Positions 39,185-48,649 of a stretch of 64,000 bases of DNA are shown here, piece after piece. A program made the translations under genes and the position numbers. Every line of letters starts with the position of its first letter. Position 1 is the first letter of the stretch. This DNA comes from Chrysophaeum taylorii (taxonomy: Eukaryota; Sar; Pelagophyceae; Pelagomonadales; Pelagomonadaceae), in assembly GCA_029834535.1 (NCBI GenBank), contig JAQMWT010000344.1:620001-684000 (forward strand), in the 5' to 3' direction. A model generated the notes under the pieces. The model was not told where the DNA came from. It made no database searches and worked only from the letters and a program-made list of their open reading frames with translations.

Positions 39185-40975
39185 ATGTTCACCCCGAAGT
39201 ATCAATCAAAATCAAATCAAAATAAAATTTGCGTCATCACGCAGGAGATGCGCGTTCACAAGGAGCTGGATCGGTCGGCTCACCTGGGACGGTCGCTGCT
39301 CGGGAGCGACGCGTTCGTGGAAACGGGTCGCGCGCGCAGGGTGCACCCGTCGAAAACAAAGAAAAAGTCCCAGGGTCCGTTGCTGAACTGCACGAGCGAA
39401 TCGCGGCGACGAGCCCAGGCAGGGAACGGAACCGTGGCTCCCAAGGGGGTCGGGGAGGACGCGCCAGATCAGGAGCGCGCGTGGGTGGCGTCGGCCGTGG
39501 GTGTCATGGCTTTCGCGTGCGCCGTGCGGCTCGGCGGCCTCGCGCGATTTGTCGCGACCCTCGTTTCGCTCGCGTCCGCGTTCCGATTCTTCTTCCCTAA
39601 AGCAAGAAAAAAGCCGCGCAAGCCCGCGCCGGCGCCGCGACCGTGCGGCGAACTCGCGGAATGCTGGGCTACCAGCGAATGCGCTCCCCCGCTCCCGCTC
39701 CTCGAGTTGCCCAAAGGCGTCGAGGACGTCCGCGAGGACTGGATGAGCGCGGCGAGCGTCGCTCCGCGGTGGTCGGCGCGAGAACGGCGGTTCCTCGCGC
39801 GCGCGCGACGCGAGTTCGCTTCCGAGCTGGCAGACGTTCCGCCCTACCTCGACGCCTACGGCGACCGCCGGTTCCTCCGGTTTCTGCGCATGGATCCCAA
39901 CTTGGACGAGGACCGCGCGATTCACAAAGTCGGCGCGTACCTTCGCTGGCGGCGCGAGCGTCGCGCCGACGACATGCGCGCGCTCGTCCCCGAGCGCGGC
40001 CGCGAGCCGCGAAACTGGCCCCACGGCGACGTCTTGATGGACTGCATCCGGGTCCTCCAGTGTTCCGAGCGCTACTACAGCACGCGCGGCCACGCCGTCA
40101 CGGTATACCAGGCGTTCCACTGGCCCGCGCCCGCGCTGCGCGCCAAGGTCGGCGGCATGACCACCAAGCAGCTCGTCGATTTCGCTACCTTCGGCGCCGA
40201 GTACAACTCTGTCCAGATGGAAAAAATATCCGTCTCGCGCGAACGCGTCCTCGTCGACCACGCCAAGCGCCTCTTCGACGAGGGCGAGCTCGCCGACGAC
40301 CGGTCGCCCCTCCTATCCGAGGGCTGGGGCGAGCTGACCCGCCTCTGCGCCATCACCGACATGGCCGGCTGCACCTTTGGCTCCATGATGATGCCCCAGC
40401 TCCTGCCGGCGGTCGTCCAGGCGGTCTCGACCTTTGTCAACTACTACCCGTACATCGTTGGCGAGCTTCACGTCATCAACTGCGCGCCCCTCGTCGCCAA
40501 GGTCTTCAAGCGCGCGCTCCGCACGGTAGTCCCGAAGCACATTGCCGACCAGGTCCAGGTCCACGTCCACGCCTCGGAGCTTTTGGACTCGGTCCGGCCG
40601 CACAATCTCCCCGTCCAGATCGGCGGCGCCGCCGACTGCGACGAGCTCGTGCCGCCCCCGCCCCCGCCCGCCGACTTCGACGCTCGAGCGCCGCGCGAAA
40701 AAGAAGATGACGATGCGCCGCCGCCGCACGATCGCGCTGACATCCTCGATGATGACGGCGCGGAGTCGGCAGCGGTGCCCACTTCACCCCCTCGAACTTC
40801 CCCGCCTCCCAAGCTTTCTCGCAGACTCAAGAGCGCGCCAGCCAACTTACTCGAGGCTGGCAACGACCACCCCACCGTGGATCCCATCGATCATCCTACG
40901 CGCCACGCCAAAACCGCCGCTTCCGACGCCGCCGCGCTTCCACCCAGATCGTCGCATCTTTCTCCTCCTTTATAG
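39185..40975 (+). CDS. Sec14-like CRAL-TRIO lipid-transfer protein with N-terminal membrane helix
   Basis: 596 residues from ATG 39185 (an ATG at 39248 is an alternative). A basic leader precedes a hydrophobic helix at about residues 100-135 (WVASAVGVMAFACAVRLGGLARF). The CRAL-TRIO N lobe begins DAYGDRRFLRFLRMDPNLDEDRAIHKVGAYLRWRRE. The lipid-binding lobe has VTVYQAFHWPAP, LCAITDMAGCTFGSMMMPQL, YPYIVGELHVINCAPLVAKVFKRALRTVVP and the closing VHVHASELLDSVRPHNLPVQIGG, as in Sec14. The tail is Pro/Asp-rich and disordered. It likely exchanges phosphoinositides or phosphatidylcholine at a membrane. Its 5' part is duplicated as a fragment at 37890-38145. Confidence 0.88.
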   Translation: MFTPKYQSKSNQNKICVITQEMRVHKELDRSAHLGRSLLGSDAFVETGRARRVHPSKTKKKSQGPLLNCTSESRRRAQAGNGTVAPKGVGEDAPDQERAWVASAVGVMAFACAVRLGGLARFVATLVSLASAFRFFFPKARKKPRKPAPAPRPCGELAECWATSECAPPLPLLELPKGVEDVREDWMSAASVAPRWSARERRFLARARREFASELADVPPYLDAYGDRRFLRFLRMDPNLDEDRAIHKVGAYLRWRRERRADDMRALVPERGREPRNWPHGDVLMDCIRVLQCSERYYSTRGHAVTVYQAFHWPAPALRAKVGGMTTKQLVDFATFGAEYNSVQMEKISVSRERVLVDHAKRLFDEGELADDRSPLLSEGWGELTRLCAITDMAGCTFGSMMMPQLLPAVVQAVSTFVNYYPYIVGELHVINCAPLVAKVFKRALRTVVPKHIADQVQVHVHASELLDSVRPHNLPVQIGGAADCDELVPPPPPPADFDARAPREKEDDDAPPPHDRADILDDDGAESAAVPTSPPRTSPPPKLSRRLKSAPANLLEAGNDHPTVDPIDHPTRHAKTAASDAAALPPRSSHLSPPL

Positions 40976-41560
40976 TCGTCGTCCTCGGCGTCGTCGTCGT
41001 CGTCGTCGTCGTCCTGAGAAGAGAAGCGGAGCGAAGCTGACACTCGGTGACGGGTTTTTTCGGCTGCCGCACTCTCTTTACGTAGCTACCCTTATAGAGG
41101 AGATTATGAGAGGCTGATGCCCAACCCGTGTGAGGCGATATCATTCGTGTCGCCATCCTTATTGTCGTCGTCGTCGTCGTCGTCGTTTTGACTTCCTCGA
41201 CACTTTCGTCGTCAATCCAATAAGCATGGAAACCTTTTATTATTCTTACTACGGTGAATGTGTTTCGGTGTCCGGAGCACACGATGCTGGTGGACGATGA
41301 GTGCTTCACGCCCCTAGTCAGGAGGGTGGTGGTGAGCGCGCGAAAGGACAGAGTCCGCTACGAAAGGCGTGGCAGAGATGGGTGGGCATGGCAGCAGCGA
41401 TAATGATGACGATGATGATAATGATGATGGAAAAGAAGGTGATTGAGTGCGAAAAGAAGGGATATCTCGGATTTTTGGTCAGACAGAACACTACCACGAT
41501 ACGCGAAGAAGTGGCGCGTAGGTTTGACTTGTTTCTTCAGCGACGAGGCGCGGTGCGCTT
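40976..41560. other. convergent spacer rich in (GTC)n runs
   Basis: Triplet runs at about 40976-41013 and 41163-41187 and a GAT/ATG-rich patch at 41400-41440. A 137-codon minus ORF is mostly translated triplet repeat. No gene supported. Confidence 0.55.
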
Positions 41561-42697
41561 TCATCGATTTGGAGTCTTGTCCTGGCGGCGGAAAACGAGC
41601 ACAACGACGGAACAGTCGTCTTGCTTGAGGTTGTTTTTTCTGACGTTGTCGCGGGCCTTGTCGAAGAGCTTCTCGACGCCAGTTTCGAGCGCCCTCTGCT
41701 GATCCTTCGAGGACTTGCCGGACGCGGCGAGGGCGCGGTGGAGGACCGTGAGGACCTGGAGCTGCGGGAGGGACTCCCAGATGCCGTCCGAGGCGACGAC
41801 GATGAAGGAATCCCTGGGGTCGATTTTGAAGGTAGCGATCTCAGGTTTGGACAAGACGACGTTGCCCTCGTGGTGCGCGCGGTCTCCGAGGCTGCGCGTG
41901 ACCTGGAGCATGCCGTCGGCCGAGGGCGCGCCCACAAACCTTCCGAGAATCATACCCCCCGCCGCTTCGCAGCGGTCGCGCTCCTCGGCGTTGGCGCCGA
42001 CGTTGTGATCGACCGTCAAAGGGACAGCCTGGAGCTTGCCGTCGTCGACTCGGCAGAGTACGGCTCTCGAGTCGCCGACCCACGCGGCCACGATCTCGTC
42101 CCCACGCACCACGACGACCGTCGCCGTGGTCCCACCCTCCGCCGGAAGGGACCGCGGTCCCGAGCTAAACCCGTTCTCCTGCTCGAATTTGAGGCGTTCG
42201 GCTTCGACGCGCTTCGCGATCTGTTCGTCGTAGGTCTGCTCGTGTCGTCGCTGGAAATTTTCAAACAACTTTTCGAGGCCCGCGGTGCTGTCGTCGCTCG
42301 CGCGCCACGCGACAGCCCCGAGGACGACGTGTTTCGCGGCGGCCTCGGCGATCTCGTGGCCCCACGTTTCGGTCCCCGCGATCCCGTGACCGTCGAAAAT
42401 GCCCGCGGCGACGACCGCCTCGCCGTCCCGCTCCCGGACGCAAAATCCGAACCGGTCCATGTCCATGCGCGACGGCCACACGCTCCCGCGCCACCGCGCG
42501 ACGCGCCCGTGCTTGATTTCCCCGAAACCCTCGCGCTCGCTCACGCCCCTCACCTGTTCTCCGTTCCGCGGCATCGACGCCCCCTCGCTCTCGCTGCTTT
42601 CGTAGGGGTACGACGAGTTTCCGCCGCTCCGCGCGGGCCGTCGCCTGTCCTTGGCGGCGGGGACCATCGACGTGCAGCAAGACGACCTGTTTCCCAT
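41561..42697 (-). CDS. PP2C-family Ser/Thr phosphatase, probably N-myristoylated
   Basis: 378 residues from ATG 42697. MGNRSSCC is a good myristoylation (Gly2) and palmitoylation (Cys7, Cys8) signal, so the enzyme should sit on membranes. The PPM motifs are complete: FGFCVRERDGEAVVAAGIFDGHG (metal Asp), GTTATVVVVRGDEIVAAWVGDSRAVL, PLTVDHN, VTRSLGD, FIVVASDGIWE and KQDDCSVVVLVF. The family dephosphorylates Ser/Thr using two Mn/Mg ions. The region between DGHG and GTTAT contains a helical insert (LFENFQRRHEQTYDEQIAKRV). It lies 112 bp from the divergent MYCBP start. Confidence 0.93.
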   Translation of the reverse strand: MGNRSSCCTSMVPAAKDRRRPARSGGNSSYPYESSESEGASMPRNGEQVRGVSEREGFGEIKHGRVARWRGSVWPSRMDMDRFGFCVRERDGEAVVAAGIFDGHGIAGTETWGHEIAEAAAKHVVLGAVAWRASDDSTAGLEKLFENFQRRHEQTYDEQIAKRVEAERLKFEQENGFSSGPRSLPAEGGTTATVVVVRGDEIVAAWVGDSRAVLCRVDDGKLQAVPLTVDHNVGANAEERDRCEAAGGMILGRFVGAPSADGMLQVTRSLGDRAHHEGNVVLSKPEIATFKIDPRDSFIVVASDGIWESLPQLQVLTVLHRALAASGKSSKDQQRALETGVEKLFDKARDNVRKNNLKQDDCSVVVLVFRRQDKTPNR

Positions 42698-42809
42698 TTC
42701 GGCGCCTTCTCCTCCGGCAGGCTGGCGGGCCGGCCAAGTTAATTTATTTAGTACCGCGAGAGGGAATCAATCCAACGGACCTTACCTTGGTGGGAGCGGC
42801 GTTGTTGCG

Positions 42810-43325
42810 ATGGCTTACCAGGTAGGTGCGCTACCAACGATGTCACCCCCGACCACGCGCAGACGCCCGACTCGAAGAAGGAGGAGTTCCGAAAATATCT
42901 CGAAAAGTCTGGCGTCATCGACGCCCTCACCAAAGGTGGGTGGGTGCGGAGTCCTCCCTCTGGTCGCTCGCTCGGACTACTACTACCAATCGCAGTGCTC
43001 GTCGGCTTGTACGAGGAACCCGAGCGCCCGCCCAACGCGGTCGACTACATCAAGCGCTACGTGGGGGCCCCCACCGGCATCGACGTGAGTGCACTTTGTT
43101 TTTTACTCTCTCTTTCTCTCTCTCTCTGAGGTCGGTCGTCGTCGTGATTTCGCCGCAGGTCGAGGCCCTCAGACAAGAGAACGAGGCGGTCGGTTTGTCG
43201 TCGTCGAATAATGTTGATGTTGTGACGACATATCGCAGCTGCGGAAGGAACGGGAGGAGCTCCGAAGCACGATAAACGAGCTCAACGCGCGCCTCGCCGG
43301 AGGAGAAGGCGCCACCGACGACTGA
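42810..43325 (+). CDS. MYCBP: c-Myc-binding protein / AMY-1 homolog, five exons
   Basis: Exons are 42810-42821, 42863-42935, 42996-43084, 43159-43188 and 43239-43325, with introns 41, 60, 74 and 50 bp, all GT-AG; 96 residues. The spliced protein reads MAYQTPDSKKEEFRKYLEKSG, VIDALTKVLVGLYEEPERP, NAVDYIKRYVGAPTGIDVEAL and a C-terminal heptad coil, close to animal MYCBP along its whole length. In other organisms MYCBP (CFAP/AKAP-linked) is a small helical adaptor found in cilia and with A-kinase anchors. Exon 1 carries only four codons. No long ORF reveals this gene, so it is easily missed. Confidence 0.93.
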
Positions 43326-43408
43326 TAAGTAAAGTAAAAGCCCTCCTCCCCTCTCGCGCCTAAACTACTAGTAGAGTATAATGATAATAAACAACCCTCT
43401 CATTATTT

Positions 43409-45505
43409 ATGACGCCTCCGAAAAAGAGAAAGAAGAGCTTGCTGGAGCGGAAGCGCAAGGCGGGGAGCGAGGATTTCGCGAAACGCAAGGCCAAGGTCGG
43501 GCGGAAGGTGGCCCGGCACGCGAACGAGACCTCGGCATCGTTCGCAACGCGGCGCGTGAGCGTGAGCGAGCAGTCGATCTTGAAGGGCCGCGAGGGCGTC
43601 GTCGTGTCGGTGCGCGGGCTGAGTTTCGAGGAGCACGCGGCACAGCTGGGTCACCACAACGAGCGTTCGCGGAGCGCGGCGTGCGCGTGCATCCGCGAGA
43701 TGCTCGCGCGGTCGCCCGAGCTTCTCGCGGCCAAGGGCGACGAGTGCCTAGAAGCGAGCGCTGGACTCGTTAACGACGAATCGCGGCGGGTGCGGGCCGA
43801 GGCGCTCGCGCTCTTCCGGGGGCTGGTGTCGCGCCGGTCGACGGCGGCGCCCGTCGTCGTCGCGCGCCTCGGCGCGGCGCTGGCATCGCTCGACCCCGCG
43901 CGCCGTTTCGACGCCGCCAAGGCGCTCTCGGCCGCGCTCGTCGACGGCGCGTCGAGGGAGAACTTCATGGCTCCGAGCCTCTGGCCTCCCGTCGCGGCCG
44001 CGCTGCGCGTCGCGGTTCTGCGCCGCGGCGAGACCTACCGCGCGCAGCTCCTGCGCATCGCGTGCGTCCTCGTCACGGGAGACCGCAGAGACCGCGTCGG
44101 GTTTGGTCCCGACGACGACGACGACGAGGAGGACTTCCTACCGGTCGAGGCGGATGGGTGCGGATGGCCCGGCGCGGCCCTCGTGTTCCGCCGCCGGCAT
44201 CTCGACGATGATCAGCCCGCTGCCGAGCCGGTGGACGCGGCGCTGGAAATTGCGAGGCGAGCCGGGGCGATCGCGACCGAGGCCGTTGCCGAGGACCGCG
44301 TCGACGAGGCCGAGGCCGCGACGGCCCTCGTGCGTCGCGTGTGCTTGTGGCGACGCAACGACCCAGCCGTCGTGCGCGAGTGCGAGCGCATCAGGCACCG
44401 ACTCGCCGAGGCGGCGCCGGAAGCCGCGCGCCCGCGCGTCGTCGCGGCTCTCGCCGCCGCCGCGATCGACGAAGGCTCGCGCGTCGCTGTCGATATCCTC
44501 TTGTCCTCCTCCCCCCGCGGCCTCGTCGGCCGGTTCCTGCGCTCCCCCGCCTACGCCGAGGCCGACCGCCGCCGCGTCCTCGAGGCGAGCGGGATGCTCT
44601 CGACGGCGCGGTCCGACGCGGCCGACGCTCGCGTCGTCGCAAACCTCTGCGATCGCGACCTCCGCGCCGCGCGCCCCGAGTGGCTGGCGGCCGTGTGCGC
44701 GAGTCCCGCGCGCGACGCGGCGACCAAGCTCGCCTTTCGTGTCGCGCGCCGCGGCTTGGGTTTAGAGGAGCCCGCGAGAAAGGCCGTCGCCGACGGCCTG
44801 GCGGCGCTAGCGCGCGAGCCCGGCATCGCTCCCGCGTTTGCGCACCTCCACCACCGCATCCCGCGAGAGGCCCTCGAGGCCGTCCTCGCGCCGCCCCACG
44901 ACGCTGCGTGGGCGCGCCACGCGGCCGCCGTCGCGACGGCGCTCTCGCGCCGGGACGACGACGACGTAGAAGACTTAGAGTTCTTTTTCGCGAGCCTCCT
45001 CGAATCTTGCGCGCGCGCCCGATTCCGATCCGCGTTCTTCGCCGCCTGCGCCGCCGCGCGGCGCTGCGGCGCTTCCCCCGACATCGCGCCCCTCGTTGCG
45101 GACGGCGAGGAATTCGCGCTCTACGCCGGGCTCCTCCGCGACGACCCGCCGCCTTCCCTCGCGCCTATCGTCCTCCGGTTCCTCGCCCGGGACGAGCGGC
45201 GCCATCTCGAGACGAGCGATTTCCCGGAGCACCACCCCGCGGTCGCCGCACTCCACATCCTCGCGCGGAGCGCCGGCGTGCGCTCCGCGTTCTGCGCTCT
45301 GGTCGAGCCGCCTTCTTTAGATCACCTCCTCGCGCTCGCTCGCCTCGGTAGAGATCCTCGTCGCGCGATGCCGCCGGACCTCCGGGCCGCAGCAGCTCGC
45401 GCAGCGGCGGCTGCTACAGACGACCCCTACCTCCGCGACAATGCGCTCCGCCTCGACGCCCTCCTCCGCCGCACCCCCCTGCCGGACAGGGCTACGTACT
45501 CGTGA
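43409..45505 (+). CDS. IPI1/TEX10-type HEAT-repeat ribosome-biogenesis protein
   Basis: 698 residues, single exon, ATG 43409. The N-terminus matches IPI1/TEX10: basic KKRKKSLLERKRK, then KAKVGRKVARHANETSASFATRRVSVSEQSI, followed by HEAT-like helical pairs (RSRSAACACIREMLARSPELLAAK; RVRAEALALFRGLVS). IPI1 with RIX1/PELP1 and IPI3/WDR18 processes ITS2 and matures the 60S subunit in the nucleolus. The C-terminal 450 residues are Ala/Arg-rich helical repeat, more diverged. An acidic loop (DDDDDEEDFLP) lies near residue 235. The assignment rests mainly on the N-terminus. Confidence 0.8.
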   Translation: MTPPKKRKKSLLERKRKAGSEDFAKRKAKVGRKVARHANETSASFATRRVSVSEQSILKGREGVVVSVRGLSFEEHAAQLGHHNERSRSAACACIREMLARSPELLAAKGDECLEASAGLVNDESRRVRAEALALFRGLVSRRSTAAPVVVARLGAALASLDPARRFDAAKALSAALVDGASRENFMAPSLWPPVAAALRVAVLRRGETYRAQLLRIACVLVTGDRRDRVGFGPDDDDDEEDFLPVEADGCGWPGAALVFRRRHLDDDQPAAEPVDAALEIARRAGAIATEAVAEDRVDEAEAATALVRRVCLWRRNDPAVVRECERIRHRLAEAAPEAARPRVVAALAAAAIDEGSRVAVDILLSSSPRGLVGRFLRSPAYAEADRRRVLEASGMLSTARSDAADARVVANLCDRDLRAARPEWLAAVCASPARDAATKLAFRVARRGLGLEEPARKAVADGLAALAREPGIAPAFAHLHHRIPREALEAVLAPPHDAAWARHAAAVATALSRRDDDDVEDLEFFFASLLESCARARFRSAFFAACAAARRCGASPDIAPLVADGEEFALYAGLLRDDPPPSLAPIVLRFLARDERRHLETSDFPEHHPAVAALHILARSAGVRSAFCALVEPPSLDHLLALARLGRDPRRAMPPDLRAAAARAAAAATDDPYLRDNALRLDALLRRTPLPDRATYS

Positions 45506-45556
45506 GCGCGTTGATTTTGCGCAGCCCTCTCCAGCAGCAGACACTCCTCATTATCA

Positions 45557-46132
45557 TTACTTGCGAGGGCCGTTGTTGTTGGCAGCTGGAACCACGATCT
45601 TGGCCGACACGGTGGGCTGCACCACCAGTCCTCCTCCTCCTCCTCCTCCTCCTCCAGTCGGGGTTTGAACCCGAGGCCGAGCCCGAACGGAGCGGCGGCC
45701 ACCCCGCGAGGAAGACGTTGCGCGGTTACGGGAAGACGTGGGCGCGACGACGCGCGGGTGGCTCGACGAGGGTCGGGGTGGCGCGAGGGTGCGCGCGGCC
45801 CAATCGTCGTCGAAGCGATCGAGTTCTGCCTGCGTTCGCATGTTGCGGCGCGTGTCGCGCGTGCGCTCCTCGCCCCAGATCCGTTCCTTGGTCACCGTCC
45901 GCGCGCGTTCGCCGATGCGCCGCTCCACTTCGAGGCGCTCCACGCCGGCGCGCGAGTCGCGAAGCTCTTCCTTGCGCTCCCAATAACACCCGCGAATCGT
46001 CCGCTCGACGCGCCGCTCGTACACGTGACCATCGGGCCCGCCGGACGACGTGTACGACGACATCGAGTACCTCGCGCCCGACTCGAGCCTCGCCTCGAGC
46101 TCGCGGACGTCCCGGCACAACTGGCTCAACAT
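45557..46132 (-). CDS. myeloid leukemia factor (MLF)-like protein
   Basis: 191 residues from ATG 46132 (the longer frame begins with GTG). The short leader helix LSQLCRDVRELEARLESGARY is followed by YTSSGGPDGHVYERRVERTIR, EELRDSRAGVERLEVERRIGERARTVTKERI, and RNMRTQAELDRFDDDWAARTL, the recognisable MLF1 core (DSR-GV-K-AIG--IG-RA). The C-terminus is Ser/Arg-rich with a poly-Gly run coded by (CCT)n on the plus strand. MLF proteins are small adaptors binding 14-3-3 and chaperones; the role in algae is unknown. It converges with the IPI1-like gene (51 bp). Confidence 0.75.
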   Translation of the reverse strand: MLSQLCRDVRELEARLESGARYSMSSYTSSGGPDGHVYERRVERTIRGCYWERKEELRDSRAGVERLEVERRIGERARTVTKERIWGEERTRDTRRNMRTQAELDRFDDDWAARTLAPPRPSSSHPRVVAPTSSRNRATSSSRGGRRSVRARPRVQTPTGGGGGGGGGLVVQPTVSAKIVVPAANNNGPRK

Positions 46133-46258
46133 GATGCGGACCTCCTCCTCCACAAAAGATAATAAACTTCCTTCTTACCTCTTGTAACAACAGCCAGCAC
46201 TCCTTGAATTTTTTTTTTTTCTGCGTCCTCCCTTTTCCCAAACACAAAGTTCGTTCTG

Positions 46259-46297
46259 TAACTAACTAACTAACTAACTTCGGACCTCTCCCGGGCG
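46259..46297 (-). repeat. 3'-end stub of the (GTTA)n-tailed element, copy D
   Basis: Only the last 15-20 bp of the element (CGGGAGAGGTCCGAAG on the minus strand) plus five GTTA units. This is the extreme case of 5' truncation and supports a retroposition-like mode of spread. It lies 36 bp before the start of the next gene. Confidence 0.7.
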
Positions 46298-46333
46298 TTC
46301 TGTTGTTGATCCTTACCCTCAACAACGCCCGAG

Positions 46334-46972
46334 ATGCCCAAGCGCCGAGGAAAGCGGCGGGGAAGAGACGAGGAGACACCGAGCGTCGCCTTGACAATCG
46401 ACAACTTGGAAAAAAACAACAAAAACAAACAGGCGACGCCAAGCGTCGCGTTCACCGAGGCTCGCGACGCCTGCGAAGGCGCCCTCGAGACCATCAAGGT
46501 CGTGCCGACGGAGGGCGAGTGCTACACAGAGTCTGACTCGTTCGCCGACAGCGACGACGTCTTCAGCGACGACGACATTCCGTACGTCGCGGTCAACCCG
46601 ATCGATCCTGCGACGCTGCGCGGCGGCGATCCGGCTCCCACAGACGATGGGAAACATACAAATGAGGCACCGGGCGCCAGAAAGAACGAAGGGCGACCTC
46701 TGGACGATGAAGCCAAGCCCGCCGACTCGAAGTCCAACACATGGAAATCCGCGTCGTCGTCGTCGTCGAGAAGAAGCGTGCACGAAATGATTGCAGGAAA
46801 GGCCGCGCGTCGCGCGTCAGCGTGCGACCGCTTCGACCCCGCCGAAACCGAACGCTTTCTCCTAAAGCGCTGGCAGAGGATCGAAGGCGTCTTACGGAGC
46901 GGGGAGAAAGAGGGTGCGTCATCGTGCTATCTTCTGTCAAATCTTGTGTCCCCACGCAGTCACCCTGCCTAG
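46334..46972 (+). CDS. small acidic protein of unknown function
   Basis: 212 residues from ATG 46334. Basic start (MPKRRGKRRGRDEE), then TPSVALTIDNLE and TPSVAFTEARD as an internal repeat, an acidic patch (CYTESDSFADSDDVFSDDDIPYVAV) and a Ser-rich stretch. A final helix, DRFDPAETERFLLKRWQRIEGVLRSG, is the only ordered-looking region. No signal, membrane helix or known motif. Coding is supported by length, composition and the internal repeat; the last 20 residues may be wrong if an intron follows GEKEG. Confidence 0.55.
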   Translation: MPKRRGKRRGRDEETPSVALTIDNLEKNNKNKQATPSVAFTEARDACEGALETIKVVPTEGECYTESDSFADSDDVFSDDDIPYVAVNPIDPATLRGGDPAPTDDGKHTNEAPGARKNEGRPLDDEAKPADSKSNTWKSASSSSSRRSVHEMIAGKAARRASACDRFDPAETERFLLKRWQRIEGVLRSGEKEGASSCYLLSNLVSPRSHPA

Positions 46973-48210
46973 CGGTACCAAGGTTCCTATCGTTTTCTTG
47001 TGACGTGGAGGGGGGACTATATATACCTGGATGTCATAAGATTATCGTTGGTGAATATTGAAACTTGGGTGCTGCTGTTGCTCTTCTGTATGGTCCCCTT
47101 CGGTCCGGCTAGTGGGAAGCGCCAGGTAGAAAGTGTTAGGCAGCAGCACCGTGCGAAGATATTTTAGCACGCGTGGTAGCGACACCCCCCTTACGTTACA
47201 CCTGCCTATAGGAATGGGATGTTTTATAACAGACGCCACTCGAAGAATTCTTGTTGTTGTTTAGCTTCGCAGCTTAGTTGTAGAAACGAGCGGCGGGATC
47301 TATCTCGGAATTTATGAGAAGCAGCGCCAAAACGCGAGCTCGTGGCATTTTGTAGCTATGACACCACGCCCGCGCAGCAAGCCGCATTGGCGCAGCCTCG
47401 TCCCTGAAGCCCCCGATTAAGTGAGACGAGGCAGCTGTTTGTTCCAGCGTCCGTTCAAGAATGGCACGAGGTTCGAAGACGCGACGATGAGTTTCGAAGT
47501 CTTGCACCTGCCAGGTCGCGAGCACGGTCTCGTTACTATTCAAGAGATCCACGAGGTTTGCATTCCAGGGTTTCCAGGCGGCGAGGTTGTCCTCGACGAC
47601 CGGACAGTGTTTTGATAGACGCGAAGGTCCCGTTTGTCGGCAGGCTGCGTTATCACGATCGTCTCGAAGCTCAAGAGACTGCAGAGTCGAACCGACTCGA
47701 GCGTTTTGTAGGGTTGCACGCAGAATTCGTGAATGTTTAAGGAAGGAAGATCTTGTTGTTCATCTCAAGCACTTTGCACCAGCCTTCCGCGCTATAAGCG
47801 GCATATTATTGCTCCTGAGTTTGTTGCCCGCGTATGTATTGTTGAGCATCCTCGCCCAGCATTTCGGGCGCTCGGCTTGCACCATGGTTCGAAATTGCCA
47901 TGGCTCTGTACGTCGTAGAATATTCAGTGCATTTGCCTCGGAATCCAACCGTGCTGGCAAACGAAGATTAAGAGTGGTCAAGTTGGTCGTCTTCATCGCT
48001 TTGTTGTTGGACACACCCTTCAGCCCGCCGCACCATCCGCACTAGCCCCCCCAGCTCTCAAGGCCTCACACGATGGTATCGACGATTGGTCGATACCTGA
48101 GGTCGGCATTTCCATCCACGCTGTGGTGCGAGTCATGGGACCGACCACAAGGGGAAGGAAGGCGCTGGATCGAACATCCAGATCACCCTTCCGGGTGCCG
48201 GTGTCCGACC
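46973..48210. other. 1.2 kb gene-poor spacer with weak minus-strand coding text
   Basis: A/T-richer than the flanking genes. On the minus strand, two ORFs (47760-48014 and 47274-47552) are joined by sensible but frame-changing text (SFETIVITQPADKRDLRVYQNT; ENAL-like helices; DFETHRRVFEPRAILERTLEQT). It may be a decayed gene. No family recognised and no intron model restores one frame. Confidence 0.4.
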
Positions 48211-48430
48211 TAACTAACTAACTAACTAACTTCACCGACAGGAGCCAGTCCGGAATCACGGGCCTGTAGACGAGGGGCGCCGAAAGGTGGGTCGGCGGAG
48301 AGTGATCATCAAGCTTGTCGCCATGCGACGAGGAGACCGCTATGTGACTGACAACCAACTCGCCGATAACCTTCCGTCTGCGCCCCGCGGCCATACCCCG
48401 TCCCACTGCGAACGTTCCGGCTGCCAACCA
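48211..48430 (-). repeat. dispersed (GTTA)n-tailed element, copy B, 5'-truncated
   Basis: Matches copies A and C from GGTTGGCAGCCGG to the tail, so about 25 bp at the 5' end is missing. It has a 31 bp internal deletion shortly before the tail relative to A. The shared frame remains open. Confidence 0.8.
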
Positions 48431-48649
48431 TAATTTGGTAAAAGTCGATCGTGCTCCAAACACTGAACCCTGTTCGAAGCCGGGACCATGTTTGTTTGAC
48501 TGCTGTCACCGCCTCCGGAGCGACACAGTCAACGCCTTCACTCCTAACGCCGCCGCCATGGCAAAAAGTACTCTACGTCTGGAAAAAGAAAATCCTAACC
48601 CGGCCGCGGTGCTGGTCTCCATTTCTTAGCGTCGGTGGTGGAGTCGTCG

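Noticed and set aside
40896-41309. 137-codon minus ORF right of the Sec14-like gene.
   Set aside because: Two long Thr runs from (GTC)n microsatellites account for much of it, and it overlaps the Sec14 3' end.
47274-48014. Two minus ORFs of 92 and 84 codons as a gene.
   Set aside because: No consistent splicing joins them and no family is recognisable.
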